64,000 bases of DNA from NCBI RefSeq assembly GCF_037975245.1, contig NC_092568.1:18371001-18435000 (forward strand), given 5' to 3'. Positions 1 to 14,200 of the stretch are shown in pieces (position 1 is the stretch's first letter; each line of letters starts with the position of its first letter). Source of the stretch: Apostichopus japonicus (lineage: Eukaryota > Echinodermata > Holothuroidea > Aspidochirotida > Stichopodidae). A model generated the notes under the pieces. The model was given only the letters and a program-made list of their open reading frames with translations. It was not told where the DNA came from and made no database searches. Made by a program: the position numbers and the translations under genes.

Positions 1-809
1 GCTATTGATGGGATATTAGATGACAGTTTATCCAAGGAAAGATCTAAAATTTAGTTGCAAAGGATAATGCATTACAAATGATTGTGCACAAGGTGGAAAA
101 GGGGGCCGGGGGCTGGAGGGGGGAAACAGATGTGGGGGAATGAGGAGTTGCAGATGACTCTCTGAAATATCCCTCCAAGTCCAAATACTGCATTTTGTAT
201 CACAAAATTGATCGTACCTTACGCTAAAGCTTAACCTTCATTTTAAGTTTCATCTTCTACGACCAACTTCACAGGTATGTCCAACAGTTCATAGAACAGA
301 GTTAGTTAAGCAGGGACTTCAAAGACAGAACGAGTACAGCCACGTAAGAGATCTTCTTTTTATTGTAGTTATCTCTGACATGATACTGAACATCTCCTAT
401 ATATTATACTCATCTCAATAGTCTTACTATGCTTTTCTATGCTTTACTCTTACAATGCGTTCTTCATAAAAGTTGGTCCATGCAATTTTCTCTTAATAAT
501 TGTACTACTCTTTTCTCATAAAGATACTATGCCTTCTTATTGATAGTCACACTATGCTTTTCTTTAAATAATCATACTATGCATTCTGACTGATAGTCAC
601 ACTATGCTTTTCCCTTAATAATCATACTATGCTTTTTGACTGATAGCCCCACTATGCTTTCTTATTCCTATTCATACTGTACTTTCCTCATTGAAATACT
701 ATGCTTTCTTACTGATAGCCCCACTATGCTTTCTTATTCCTAGTCACACTGTACTTTCCCTCATTGACAAACTATGCTTCTTTATTAACTTTCTTCACAT
801 TAATTCTTA
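1..809. repeat. CDAN1 3' flank with 50-bp imperfect minisatellite
   Basis: No gene is seen. From about 425 to 800 there is an imperfect tandem array built on TGATAGTCACACTATGCTTT-like units. Clear unit starts are at 541, 591, 641 and 713, so the period is about 50 bp with later drift. The array lies directly downstream of the CDAN1 stop, so part of it is probably in the 3' UTR. Possible minus-strand AATAAA signals are at 786-781 and 364-359; neither can be confirmed. Confidence 0.6.
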
Positions 810-3800
810 CTATGTAACTTCATCATCATTAATCAATTGAATTTCTTTCATAAAATTATAAATCTGACAAAAATCAAACTCGGTCGTAACTGATTTCCCT
901 AAAACAGAAATATATTGAGTCCTTGCAGAAATGAAATTTTGAGGAGAAAGCTTGAAATTAATATATTCTTTACACAGTAACAGAAATTCATGAAGTAAAC
1001 AATGTTTTCTCTCCTTTGTATTTAATGTTATTGAGACTTCATACGGACAATCCTTCACAGAGCACTGTTTTGTATGGTATTCTGTGTTTCCTTGACTGTC
1101 CTTCGAGCGAGACGTCTCCCTTGTATCTCTTCCATTTCTATATTGCACAGGAACAGAACGAGTTCCACCAGAAGAGCTGATGTTTACAGAATTGAATTTG
1201 TCTGTGATCTGCTCGAATGGTTTGATGGCAAGTGGTGGGGTAGTTACACAATGTGGATATATAATGCACGTCAAAGCAAAGAGATCCTTTAGAAGATGTC
1301 CAATGGCCGATATGGTTGTAGGAGTCAAATCCTGGAAGAAACAGAAATGCTAGAGGAAATTGTGTCCATGAAAGGAAGGATGGAAAACCAGACAGCCAGT
1401 TGGCTTTGTGATTCCTTGCCATACAATTTGATAACAAAAATCCACATAACTATTTGACTAATGTAGAGCAAGTGAGTTGAATTTGTCCAAGAAGAAAGTC
1501 AGAACCAGATTAGATCAGAGATTTCTATTCTTTTTTTATAGCACTCATTTGTGGGCATCAACCAATTAATTCACCAGTAAGTATTTGACAGTATAGAAAT
1601 TTTATTCCAAAATGTTTCAATATCCAGAGAGAACAGTCTTCGTATGTGAAATATAGACACATAGATGTATGCGTAAATTACCAATTTTGAGCTACTGTAG
1701 CAATCAGCTCTGCCACCAACCATCCCTTTAATAATTTATAATGAATGGGAGTTTCATGACATTATTAAAACACTGTGAAATATTTTCACAACCTACTGCC
1801 AAAGCCATGTAATATAAATCACAGAAAACATGGCAACTTTAAAGACCAGCTGAGATAACCTGGCTTTAATGTGTCATTTCCTGGACATCTACCACAATGC
1901 TTAACAGATAGTAGGTGGGGAATGGCAGGCTACTTTGGGAGGGGGAATGGGGGGGGGAGTTTGGAGGTGTTGATTCATCTCTGATCCTGTACGGAAGTGA
2001 ACTAATATGTGGCTGACACTACCACTGTGTAGTCTAAAGTCTTCAATCACACATACAGGCAGTAGATCAGCCTAAGCTTACCTGACGTCCTCCTAACACA
2101 GTTTTAGTTTTGGTTATTAGTGAGTGCAGATCTTGACTAAGCTGTGATGGATCAGGGCTGAACATTAGGGTATAAACAGCATCCTGTAAAAGACGTGACA
2201 CAAAGGTGAAGAAATTAAGAAATAATGGACAACTTTAGCCTCTACAAGAGATGAAACACAGTCATGGCAGTTTATAAACGAGTCCAATCACTACCAGTAA
2301 TAAATATTAATTACCGGTACTTTATTGCATCAATTCTCTGTAATATCATATATAACTATTGTGAAAATCTGAATACAGGAAATAACTTATCCAGTATAAC
2401 ATCTCAGAATCGATGCAAAACGGCAAAGTTGCTATAAAAGTGAAAAGTTGGCATTTTTTTCACACAGGAACTATGGTATTTTATGACAGAAAAATCTCTG
2501 ACCCTTCAATACTACTACACAAAATCTAAAGAATAAATTATTCCCTGAAAACACATTCTGTTCATGTCTGGAAATATGAATAACCCAGGGATGTGCCCAC
2601 GCTGGGCGGCCCCACCCAGCACTAAATATTACCGCCCAGCACTGTCTTAAAAATCGTGAATCCCGCCCAGCACTATTTTCATCTAAAATCCCAACATTCC
2701 TAACAATATATTCAACATAAATTGGGCCTAGCCTATGCCAAAATCATACAGACTTAATAATGCATCAGTTACGCATGCGAGATACATTACTTACGGCTCT
2801 CAATCGGTCCCTTGTAAAATCTCTTTGAAACAAACTAATAACTTTTACCAGGTACATAATATATTTCACTAAAAAAAAAAAAATGTAAATTGTTAGCAAA
2901 ACTAGTTCTTGCGTATGTGCTTAAAAAGCTACACAAGTGCCAGCATTTGTCATCTCAGCACCTTCAAAAATCAAAATTTCTCAAAGGGCAGGGGGACACC
3001 CCCTCCCGCTTAGACCCCTCCCCCAGGACGTCGATCAGTATACCCGGCACTCAGGAAATCCTGGGCACATCCCTGATAACCTATGATCATGACATGTTTA
3101 TAGAACAATGGAGATAAGTTTTGATCAATACCAAACATGACAGGAAAATTTCTTGAAGTACTTTACTATTACTTACATTTTATTTATATTTCTTGCAGAA
3201 AAATAAGTCACTGCATTATAAATTAATTCATGAGAGTTTTTTCACTGGTTCACAATTATACATTCCTAACTACCCATATATAAAAAAAATCATGCAACGG
3301 TTGTAAACAATTCAGTTTCCATAAAAAGCAAAGGTGTTCTAACAAAAGCACCAACATCGCTGGTTTAAAGTATTTAGCAAGGGCAAGAAGTTCTTAGCCA
3401 GATGACAAAATACTGTTTTAGCTGGATTCTAACCATGTTCAGAGCTTCACATCTCCAGAAACCTTGATGGTCTATAGAAATGTAACAAGCCATGTACTCT
3501 AATAATAGTACTATAAATAAGCCAGTACTCAAAGTGGAAATGCCCCACCTTGTTGTTCACTTCCTCTTTTTCCTTGCATAAATCAATACTTTTAGCTCTC
3601 TAAATCACTACTAAATCACTACTTTTAGCTGTTCTCACCTTCAATTCTTGCAGTAATACCGATGGAGGAGTCGTAGATACAATTCCAGCTGTCTCTTCAC
3701 TCTTCATCTTCATCTCAGTCGAGTGACCTGCTTTTGTCGTCTGCAGTTTCAGACACTTCTGTAAGGTCGATTCTAATTCTTGTTTAAAAGCACCTGACAA

Positions 3801-6800
3801 AATAAGGAAACATTCAATCTTGGCTGGTATTGAACATCGAAACCAAACTTTAATTTTTAGTAATAGCTAAAGGTCATCAGTATTGCCCCCAATATTATAA
3901 TAATAATAATAATAATCATAATAATTATAAAAAACATAATGAAAATAAAATAATATTAATAATAATCAGCAGTTCTGTTTACGATGCTGAAGTGACCACA
4001 AATGGAGGGAGAAACCTGCAAGGCCTTATGGATTACAACTTACACGTCCGGTGGCTTCCAATTCATCATTTTAGCTCAAATTTGTAATCTTTTCAATTAA
4101 GAAAGTCTATCAGATGGGAAAACAGTAGTTTGCTCTTGGATGAAAAACCCACCTTACTATGACCCAGCCTTTATGGTACTTTTGAAAACTTGAAGAAGTT
4201 TTAAGCCTACAAAACATTTCAATCTTGGATTTGCCTATATTAGGGGACTTTATTAATTCATATTACACTGTCTACCAACTCTAAAGGTTTTACCTAGGAC
4301 TATTATGCCAAGTACAGTACAAGGGATATAATTCTTACATTTCCTTCTGAAAATCATCTTTAAGATTTTGTTACAAAACCGTATGAGTGAATCGAACACA
4401 ATGACACTTACATTATTACATTGATACTTTTTCCAGTAAGACTGAGACCCCCCCCCCCACACCCCAAAGAGAAGACAATTTGACATTTTACCAGGAATTT
4501 GTAGATGAATCCATCGTTGAACCTTTTGAAGTGAATTCCGTACTGCTATGGAGCAAGCTGTTTGCTGGAGTTGTACAGAAGCATCATCGGCAACCATATT
4601 TCTGATAAGAACTTTACATTTTTTCTCCACAAACCTAAACAATAAAAAATATTTAAAAAATCAAATTCTTTGTAACCTTTCGTTTAAAGGTGCTTAATAG
4701 CTTTAAACAGAATATACAAGTTCCCAAATTAACCTGAACCCTCTGTGCTTGAACTGTAAAACAGGCTGGTCGTCTGAATTTTTTTTTCTAGCTGCCAAAC
4801 TATCTTAGCCATCTTGTATAATTAAAAAAAAATAGCAGTCCTCCAAACAATAGCCTTGTCTTTTCAGATTATAAAACAGTAGCGCTTTGTAACGCATTTA
4901 AGAGTTAGCAAAGAGTTCCAGATCTTAAGGGACCTGTGAAATTTACATGCAATGATGGGTGGAATGCAAACAATTTTTGGGGGATTGCTATTTGGATATG
5001 CCTAATCTAATTTTGTGGCTGTGTAGTTTGTGATCGGTTTGTTGTGTTCATGGCAAAATACATGTCTAAAAATCTTGAAATTGTCTGCTGCCTTTCAAAC
5101 CAAGCACTACCACTTCTAGACTAGACCTACCACACATTTTCATAAGAGATAATCAGCCTAGTCTAATTTGCATTAAACAAATGGGTGTTCAGACTACCTA
5201 CTGTTCAGGTAACATAATATCATTATGAGAAACATGAGCTGGATAAGCTGTACGGCAACCAATTTACTGTAAAATATATTTTAATCTTGTCTAACCTTTT
5301 AGCAGAGTCGTCTGCTTCTAGCAGAGTTTCTTTACAGATCTGGTCAGTACAATCTTGAGCTTCCTTCCTGAACCCTCCGAGGTCCCCTTCAGTGGTCGAT
5401 GCATTTTGAAACATCGCCATCATCCGGTCGGCGAGTTGCTTTCGTTTGGCCATCAGCAGTCTCCCATCAATGTGCTTGATGCAATTGGATGCCACACGAT
5501 TACTCACAAAGTCCACGCTTTTCTTCAGAGATGGGGATTGGGTATGGAAAAAATTCCTCTCCAGATCAATCTACATGAGGAAACAATAAAAGACTTTTTA
5601 CAAGAGAATCAATATCATGACAGTTTGAGACACAAAACATAAATTTCAACTTCACAATTAACTACACATGATAAAAATTATGGAGAGAAACACCTGTTTC
5701 AGCAAAACTACAAATTTACTGAAAATAAAAAACCCTCTGTCTGTCCATCTCTCTCTCTCTCCTTGTGTTCTCAGTTTGTTTTCGATTCAGTTTACAGCCT
5801 CTGACATGATAAAAATTCTTACAAAATTGGATAAAACGGGTTCCAAGACAAGCAAACCTATTGCAGTTGTTGGTTCAATGGATTGTGACGTCATTGTAGC
5901 AACACCGTCGAAGTGTGACGTCACTGTAGCATCACCATCGATATGACAAAACAGCGGTGTATCGAGTCGAGTCGATAGATTGAAGTGACGCAAAATGAAG
6001 AATGACTTTGTTCAAGCTTATGTTCAACTTATGTTGTTTGTTCAAGCTTATGTTTTGTTTTGTTTTTTATGTTTGTTTGTTCAAGCTTATTTTCAAGCTT
6101 ATGTTGTTTGTTAAAACTCATGCCAAGTCTGTGGATCTGTTCACCAGTTCTTAGATGAGTCTTAGATGTTCTTAGAATGATTCATCTCGAGTCCTACGTG
6201 CTCATGTTTCTCTGTTCTTACATAAAAAGTTACTTTCTATATCAGTTCTTCACTTGCTCTTGTACAATACAGTTCAATAAAATATCTACATAATTGAATT
6301 CTTTTGAGTTCACTCATATTTTGTATCTTTACCTACGTTTATATATACCGTATGTGCCACACGCCAGTAATTCGCCTGGGATTTCTTGTGTGAGAAGCAG
6401 TACCTGGTTTGTTACACTGGATGGCGAGAGCATACCTTAGTGGGGGGGGGGGTGGGTCTGCATTTTGTAATCCTCCTCTGAAACAGTCAGGCAGCGATGT
6501 TGGTAATATTTTTGCAAGGCGCTTGCAACAAACAGAGAGGCAGCCACCTCACAAGATGAATATCAGGGGAAACCCTGTCCAGTGAATTGCACAAACAAAA
6601 TCTTGAATTTCTTGCCCAATTGAGTTAATACAGTGACTAGAGTCAATGACTTGACTCCAGTCACTAAAATCGATGTCAATGACACAACTCGACCGCAAAA
6701 GAGAGAGAGAGCAACTTGTTAACCACCTGGTCATCAGTGACAGAAAAGTGAGGAACTCTTTTTCTCTTACATTTCTCAGAAGACCTTACCTGCACTTGGG

Positions 6801-7717
6801 AGACATTGAACTCTGTAGTGTAACTGTGCGAAGAAGGAACGTTAACATCCGCAGCCACTGGAGTAATCTTCCTCATGGGTGAACTGACAGACGCCTCCGA
6901 TAACAGACCTCTCGCATCACCTGATCGGATAATAATTAAAATAAAACTTTATGCAGCAAAGTTTAGATTAAATGACAAAATTTCATAAGCCAGTTCTCCT
7001 AGTATGTACTTATCCATCTGAAATTCCTTTTTTTTTGTAGTGGGAGGTTGGGGGGGGGGGGGGAGGGCTGGCTGGGAGAGTGGAATTAAATAACATTCAA
7101 GCAACAATTTGTCAGTTTTCTCTTAGGTTACTCAGATGAAGTGTTTATTTGAAGGTACCATGTCTTGAGAGGACATCCTAAATTTGGATTAATATCCATC
7201 CTTGGTAGAGTAAAGACTTCTTTGAGTTTTCATTTTATCAAAAGAAACCCCAATGAAAGTTGGAGGGGTCAAGCCAGGACTGACGGTTTTATTTCTCCAA
7301 AAAAGAAGCAACATACTATCAGGGCTGTCAAGAAATCCCCCCCCCCCTTTAGGTGTAACTTTAATTTTACATTGTTTTGACTGGGTCCTGGGAGCAATAC
7401 ATCATAATGAACCTAATATTGACCATCACATATTTACAAAATGCTGTTAACCCTGTACTGACAATATCTTTATAGTGTTAAAGACATTTCTGTTTTGTAT
7501 AGAAAACAAATGTTCACATGGTAACAGTTGATGAATAATTATGAATATAGCTTATATTTATCTGTAATTTATACTTACTTAAATATGGACAAGCTGTGTA
7601 GAGGTATGGTTGCTCAATGATAGGAATGTGGTCCAGTGGAGGTTCTGTAAACTCGCTGCTCTCGGATAATTGTGTAGATTCTAACGTATTCAGTAAATCT
7701 GGTGTTTGGGATAGGAC
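810..7717 (-). CDS. CDAN1: CDAN1 exons 14-20: C-terminal region
   Basis: Exons 14-15 encode [18 protein letters not shown] and MRKITP, the segment matched by the Codanin-1 C-terminal family in vertebrates. Exon 16 encodes [20 protein letters not shown]. Exons 17-19 carry [18 protein letters not shown] helices and the [15 protein letters not shown] block. Exon 20 (1331-810) encodes about 173 residues: a [18 protein letters not shown] helix, a poorly conserved Ser/Thr-rich insert, and a final [11 protein letters not shown] to YNFMKEIQL segment. The stop codon is at 812-810. In the human protein this end contacts CDIN1; here it is divergent and shorter, so partner binding cannot be assumed. Confidence 0.88.
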
Positions 7718-8242
7718 CTGTAGTAAACAAAAATAGTGTGTGAATTCAATAGGCAATTTAAAAACATACAAAATAAGTCAAAACTTTTCTAAAACTGAAT
7801 ATTTGGTCATTTGTAATAGATCCCTCAATTACATATGTTGAGGGCTGCTAATTATTTAATTGTTCATATCTTGTAATAAAGGAATTCTTTTGTATTCAAA
7901 TTAGTTATTTTAATAAAAAATTATAGACAGAAGAGACAAATTGATCACAATAGTACTGAAAAGAAAATTGGCTATTGCTTAGTTTAAAATCCAAGGATGT
8001 CAGAGCCCAGAGAGGATGTGAAAACCCAAGGGTGTCAGAGCGTTATAAACTTGCACACCTATTTTGATATTTACTGTGCATGCTTGTTCAAATCTACATT
8101 AAGAGAGCAGACAAACACTAAAATACTGCAGCATGACAATAAGAATGACAAATGACTGGTCACACTGAAAATAATATGAAAATTTATGCAACAACAAGTA
8201 GCCTTTGTATAAGAATATATTTATACATATATATATACATAC

Positions 8243-8276
<34 letters not shown>

Positions 8277-11200
8277 ATTGAAATGAGTTGGTAAATCAAG
8301 AACAGTGAAAAAACTTCCAGCCTCCACTGCGACTCGAACCCAGGCCTCCCGCTTTGTATCGAGCACCCTAACCGCTATAGGCTATGGATGCTGACTGTAT
8401 GTCCAGAGGTTCGAAACTGGTAAGGAAGGTCGTAATTCCACTGTAGGTGTTTGCCACCCGCATCGCACAATACTACTTCTGTTTTTGGTGACATAGTTTG
8501 CCTTACTCTAGAGATCAAACATGATGCTAACCAGCTCGAAATCATATGTGATTCCTAAAGCCGGATCTCGAAAGAGATACTTTGAACAGGGACCTTTGTC
8601 CTGGGACCTTTGTCAGCAATACTTGGCAGTCGAATGGAAAGTACAAAATGGAACACAATGAAAGTATGATGCTAGATAAGTGTAAGTTGCACTGATGGAA
8701 TTAGAACCAAATAAACCATGACTATACAGGAAGCAGATTAAGGAGCAAAGAACGGATTACATATGTTTGTAGAACTGATAGTTGTTAAGTGGTCCCAAGT
8801 CTTCGTTGAGGCTGGTGATGTGAGACTTAATACAAAAGATCCAAGTATGTTCAGGTGAACCCAAAAGGTAGTTTTGGTATCAGATCAACAGACAACACTA
8901 ACAAGGCAATTCTGACTACGAAAAGAAAAAGAAATAGACACAATTTACAGATCTCATCACCTGTTGGTCAAGATTACAAATCAACCGATTAAAATGATTT
9001 AAAACAACCTCAAAGTTTACCTCAAATAACCAGCCAATCAGGAGCAGAAGAAGGAACTGGTTGCAGGGAGGGAATTTTCCAACATTTGATGTACCAACAA
9101 CTCTGAAAGATTCAAAAGTAATAATAAGAAAAATAATGAGGATTTATAGCACCCACTGACCATCAACAAGGTGCTCAAGGCACTGTGCAAAAGTAAAAAC
9201 AGACAATACAAAGGAAAACTACCAAAGCAAGAAAATAAAAACTTACAAATAAAACAGAAAGGCTTTAGACATGACATAAGTTTTTTAGTTCTTCTTGAAA
9301 TTGGCAAGAACTTTAGGACACTATGTTCGCTTAACTTCACTGGTTTCTGTGATCCATCACTATGTGCCACTGGACGCTGTATTATCTATGTGTGTTCTCA
9401 GTTAGTTTTCTACCAGGGCAAGAGAGACACACCGATTGGAGCAAAGGCCCAGAGAAGAGAAATCCCTATACTGTACCTCATTAGACTTTTATTGAGAATT
9501 GTTTGCAGGATCGGCCGGCAGGGTGCTCAAGCCTACTATAAAGTCTTGAGAACCTGTATCAATGATGACTGGTGCAAGATTGTGGGCAAAATTTAACACA
9601 GTCTGGAATGAAATCTAGCATTTTCCAGCCCTAGTAGGCCTTAAAGTAGGGTTTTTGCATCCAGAAGAATCTCATGCTTTCCATTTCTGAAATGGTGTTC
9701 CGATGATAAAACAAAAATCAAAATGAGCTTACAGGGCTAAGATTGATTGCCGCAGGATATGACGATATATACAGTAGTACACAATCAGTTTTCTCACATG
9801 CACTTGTATAATGCATATAGCTTTGTCAAATAACTGCCTTCCATTAATTTTTTAATTTTGGATATTAAGTTAACTAAGCACACATATACACTAATTTGAT
9901 CCAACCATAAGCTGGTACGTTCTTTGCAAAACTAAGACAATATTCAACTTTTGATTAAACAAGCTTCAATAAAAGCGAATAAAAGCTCTTCAGTAGCAAT
10001 TTCTATAATCGTTAACAAGACTTCATTTGTACAGACTTCCACGGCCACGTATGTAGTATGTACCTATATATGGAACTAAGCAATCTGAAGGTTGACTTGT
10101 AGTAGTCGAGTGTTACTGCATCTGAGTCTATCATACTGAGATACTCAACCAGCCAAGGCACTACAAGGACTAGTCTCTTATGATGGTATCCAGCCCAAAG
10201 ACAGGAGAGAATGTCCAATTGGTAAGGCTCCTGGAAAGAAGAGAGAGACAAGCTTAAAGGTGGAATGGAATTAAAACAACAAAACGATATTGTTAATCAA
10301 ATCAGCAAAAGACTCTACAGCAACTAGTTTAATAATTCTTTTTATCCTAAAATTAAATAATTAGATTCAGCAATGAAACATCATACATATGTATCTTTTG
10401 GATCATGGAAATTTGCATGACAATGGACATTTTGCTGTAAACAGAAACAGATGATACAGATAACATATTAATGCATTACATGCACCATCAGGCTCCCATA
10501 GATTCCCTTAGCATTTGGTAAAGGAATCCTATCACAAATTCAAACAAAAATACAGAATCTACACAAATTTTACTACTGCAAAAAAACATGTCTTTACAAT
10601 TGAAATTTTGTTTCCGTGTTAACTGTAAGGAAATACTATTGCATGTGCATTAAACAATACAAGTGTAAATTGCTCCTTCCACATTACTTTTATTGAGGAC
10701 TGTTAACTTTTAATGTTTAGCAACTTCCCTGAAAACAGCATTCATTTCTTGTCAAGGAAGTATTGTCACAATTTAGTCCAGCAATACAAAGCAACTACAA
10801 TATAATATGCTGGTACATCAATGTTTAGTAAAAGGAATTGAAGACTCCCCCCAAACCGTGTGCCGTGCTCTAAAAAAGTTTACTTTCCGTTGCTTGCAAG
10901 TGAAGTTTTTTTATTGTCGCTACAAAATTCAGACAGTAATGAAACGTGATACCTTGCTATCTTTTATCTAGACCTGAGATGTCCATCGCTGCTATATACA
11001 GTGTTGTGGGTATTGACCGTAGCTGTATGTATTGACTGTACATTAGTGTCTAATTACCGACAGTAGCAAGCAGTGTGTGTATTTTCTGGGATCGATGGTG
11101 GTGTCTAACACTTCTGTGACACCTAATTTGAAACTAAGTCAGATTACCGGCATGAGACGTTTCTTTATGCCGGAGTCTTCACACACTTCAGTTATACACC

Positions 11201-14200
11201 CCCCTCACCCCAACTCTACTTTCTGTACACACTAAGTCACACATACACGTATACCTCGTAAAGCATATGCTGTGGAAAGTATGGAAATCAATTATGAAAG
11301 TTTGTAACAAAACAAAACAAAATCGAAAACAAGTATAAAGTCTTTAATACCTTAGGTCTTCCAGCCATAATCTCCTCCTTTAATTTTTCTGATACCTTCT
11401 CATTTTGTTTATATGGCAGGAACTTGATCAATCCTAAAAACTTGGCAAGAATTTGTACCGTTTGTAGACATGCTAGAAACTGGTCCTTCAATTCCTGCAA
11501 TTTTAGAGAGTAAAATGTGGCCAGTCGGTCATATTTTCTGCATCACACAACAATATGGAAGCTATTATACAAGATATTATTTTGTTTTATGACAGAGCCT
11601 CTAACTTACATACACAGAAGTTCTCGGAAAAAGAGCAGTTTGTCAAAAGCTATATTCTATACTAACCATTGTAATTAAATTATAAAAAAAATTAAATAGT
11701 TGAAATTTCCAAGAATAAAAATGATTGTGAAATTCCGCTGTGTAGGATATAACATCAATGTACTTCTCCAATAAGGTTTTGTGAAGTAGTCTTCAGGCAA
11801 TGGCAATTTAATCATGGGCTTGTACTGGTTCCAATTCACATACAATTACTTAAACAGTCTCCATTTTGGTACACATATAGTGTACTAGCACAGCTACATA
11901 GCACTGAGGGTGGGGAGAAAGCCCCCCAAACCTCTGTTCATGTTTTCCTCATGTAACTCAAGCCTATCCCAATCTGTGCAAATAATCATGATCATTGCCT
12001 CCATTTTACTTTTTTACATTAAGCCCAACTTTAATCTAGATCTCAGGTGCAGTCACAGTACACACGATCTGGCTTCTATTTATCCAGTTTTTTTTTATCA
12101 GGTTATAATTAGCATGTTAGATGAGACAACACTCATTTAATGAATCATCTTTACTTCTGTACATTTTCAATTTACCAAACTTACCTTGTCAGGAAAACTG
12201 GCAGATGATGTGATACCTTGGTCAGGTAAATATGAAAATTTATTAAGCTGCAAAAGAAAACAAACAATAATCATGATAACAAACGTGTAGAAATTCTGTA
12301 CTTTGATGACGTTTTGATCCTAGCAATAGCTTCTTCAAAAGCGGGGAACTGTAAGAAGATCCAGCTAAGATGGAAACATCTGTCACTCTAACTTTTAGAT
12401 ATATTTACCTACGCAGGTCGCTATTTTTCTGCAGAGAAAGCAGTTCACTTTAACACGTTTTTTTAAATTTCCCTTTCAAATTATTTAAAAGTAGTAGGTG
12501 TCATAGAAGAGAGTATGCAAGCCACAAAATAATAATCACAATAACAACAACAATGAAAAATATAAATATGAATGAGAGGTGTGTATAATACATGGTTGAT
12601 TGATATTAATCTGGCAACTCATACCTCTTGTATTCTGGCAGATATACAGTCCATCAAATGCTGGTTGAAGGTATAGCTGGTACAAAAAAAAAAAAGGGGA
12701 ACAGTAAAACAATTTATTTTAAATGATTACAGATTAGTAAGTCATAATCAATAGTAATCAATTATGATCAATTTACTTTAAGTGATTATAGATTAGTAAA
12801 ACAATCTACTTTAAAGGACTATAAATTAGTGTAATAGAATATAGACATTTGACGTAACAACATCATTGAATAAACGTCACCAATTCTTAACATGTATCAG
12901 TTACAAACAAAATGTTATAGAACTACAACCAATCCCGATGGGAATTGTTTTCCCTTAATTAGATCTGTGTCCTACATGCAGTCACATCCTCACCCTATTA
13001 CTTTTCTCTTAACTACCCAATTCTAAACTATATCCATTGAAATTTAATACACAACCAGATGAAAAGGACACAAATCTTCAATTCTTGAATTCCCTTAATT
13101 AGATCTGTCCTACATGCAGTCACATCCTCACCCTCTTACATTTCTCTTAACTTCCAATTCTAAACTATATCCACTAAAAGTTAATTCTCAACCGGACAAA
13201 AAGTATGCAAATCTTCACTTTTCCAACTGAAGAATATGACATACCTGTCTGCTTCCAGGATGAACTTGCGGAAGAATTCTTGGCAGCCTGGAAACTGTGG
13301 CGGAGGGCAAGGTCCAACCACGGATGATGGAGTTGTGAATCGCTCTTCCAACCTAGACAAAAACACCGGTCAACGATCTCTAACTATATATCTGAGTCTC
13401 TCTTTTGACAACTTGGTACAAAATAGCAATTCTTGCATGCAAATGTGTCTTGATATTATGAAACATATTTAACATTCTGCAAGGAACTTTTGCAATAAAT
13501 AATTTAAATTGCAGAAAAATGTTCACCATTCTAAATGACCAGGTATAGCCCGAACATTTTTTGACCCTTGGGTGGTTCTGGAAGTCACATAAAATGTCTC
13601 CAAGCCTTAAATACTGAGTTATGAAATTTTCTATAAGTATATATTACATACCTTAAGTTTTATAATGACCCTTTGTAATGTATTATTGCCATAGGAAGAA
13701 CTACAGCCCTTGTTTTGAACTTTGACATACCTTTTCAATTTATCAGGGTTCTCCATTTTTAAATGATTGAGCAGGAAGTTCTCATGAGGACCCGTAACTT
13801 GGTCTGGATCTTCAAGGCACATCTATAAATAACAAAAAGTATCATCACCCCCAATACAATTGTTACAATCAACACTCACAAAATAAATTATCGCATAAAA
13901 TCTCTGTTTGAAGCCTGACCATTAAAAGCATTCTTCAGTCTCAGGATAAAAAACAAAAAAACAGGTTCTACTCAATCTGTGAAGTCTCTATTGAATGAAA
14001 TATGCTGTTTGTTTATTTTTTTATTTAAAGTTATACACAGTAGATAATTATAGAACCACAAAACCAAAGGCTAGTATGATAAACACCAATACAAATATAA
14101 GACATCATAAGAAGCTTTGTTTGACATGAATTCAAAACTTACTTTTATCAGTTGAGATGTAAATAGTTTTGCAAAATGAAAGATATTGGTGATGTCTGTT

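Noticed and set aside
8320-8400. Possible functional tRNA gene (minus strand)
   Set aside because: A and B boxes are present, but acceptor and anticodon stems do not pair convincingly and the sequence continues as a SINE body.
9171-9596. 141-codon plus-strand open frame in CDAN1 intron 12-13
   Set aside because: It lies in repeat-like DNA, has no recognised domain and no splice context.
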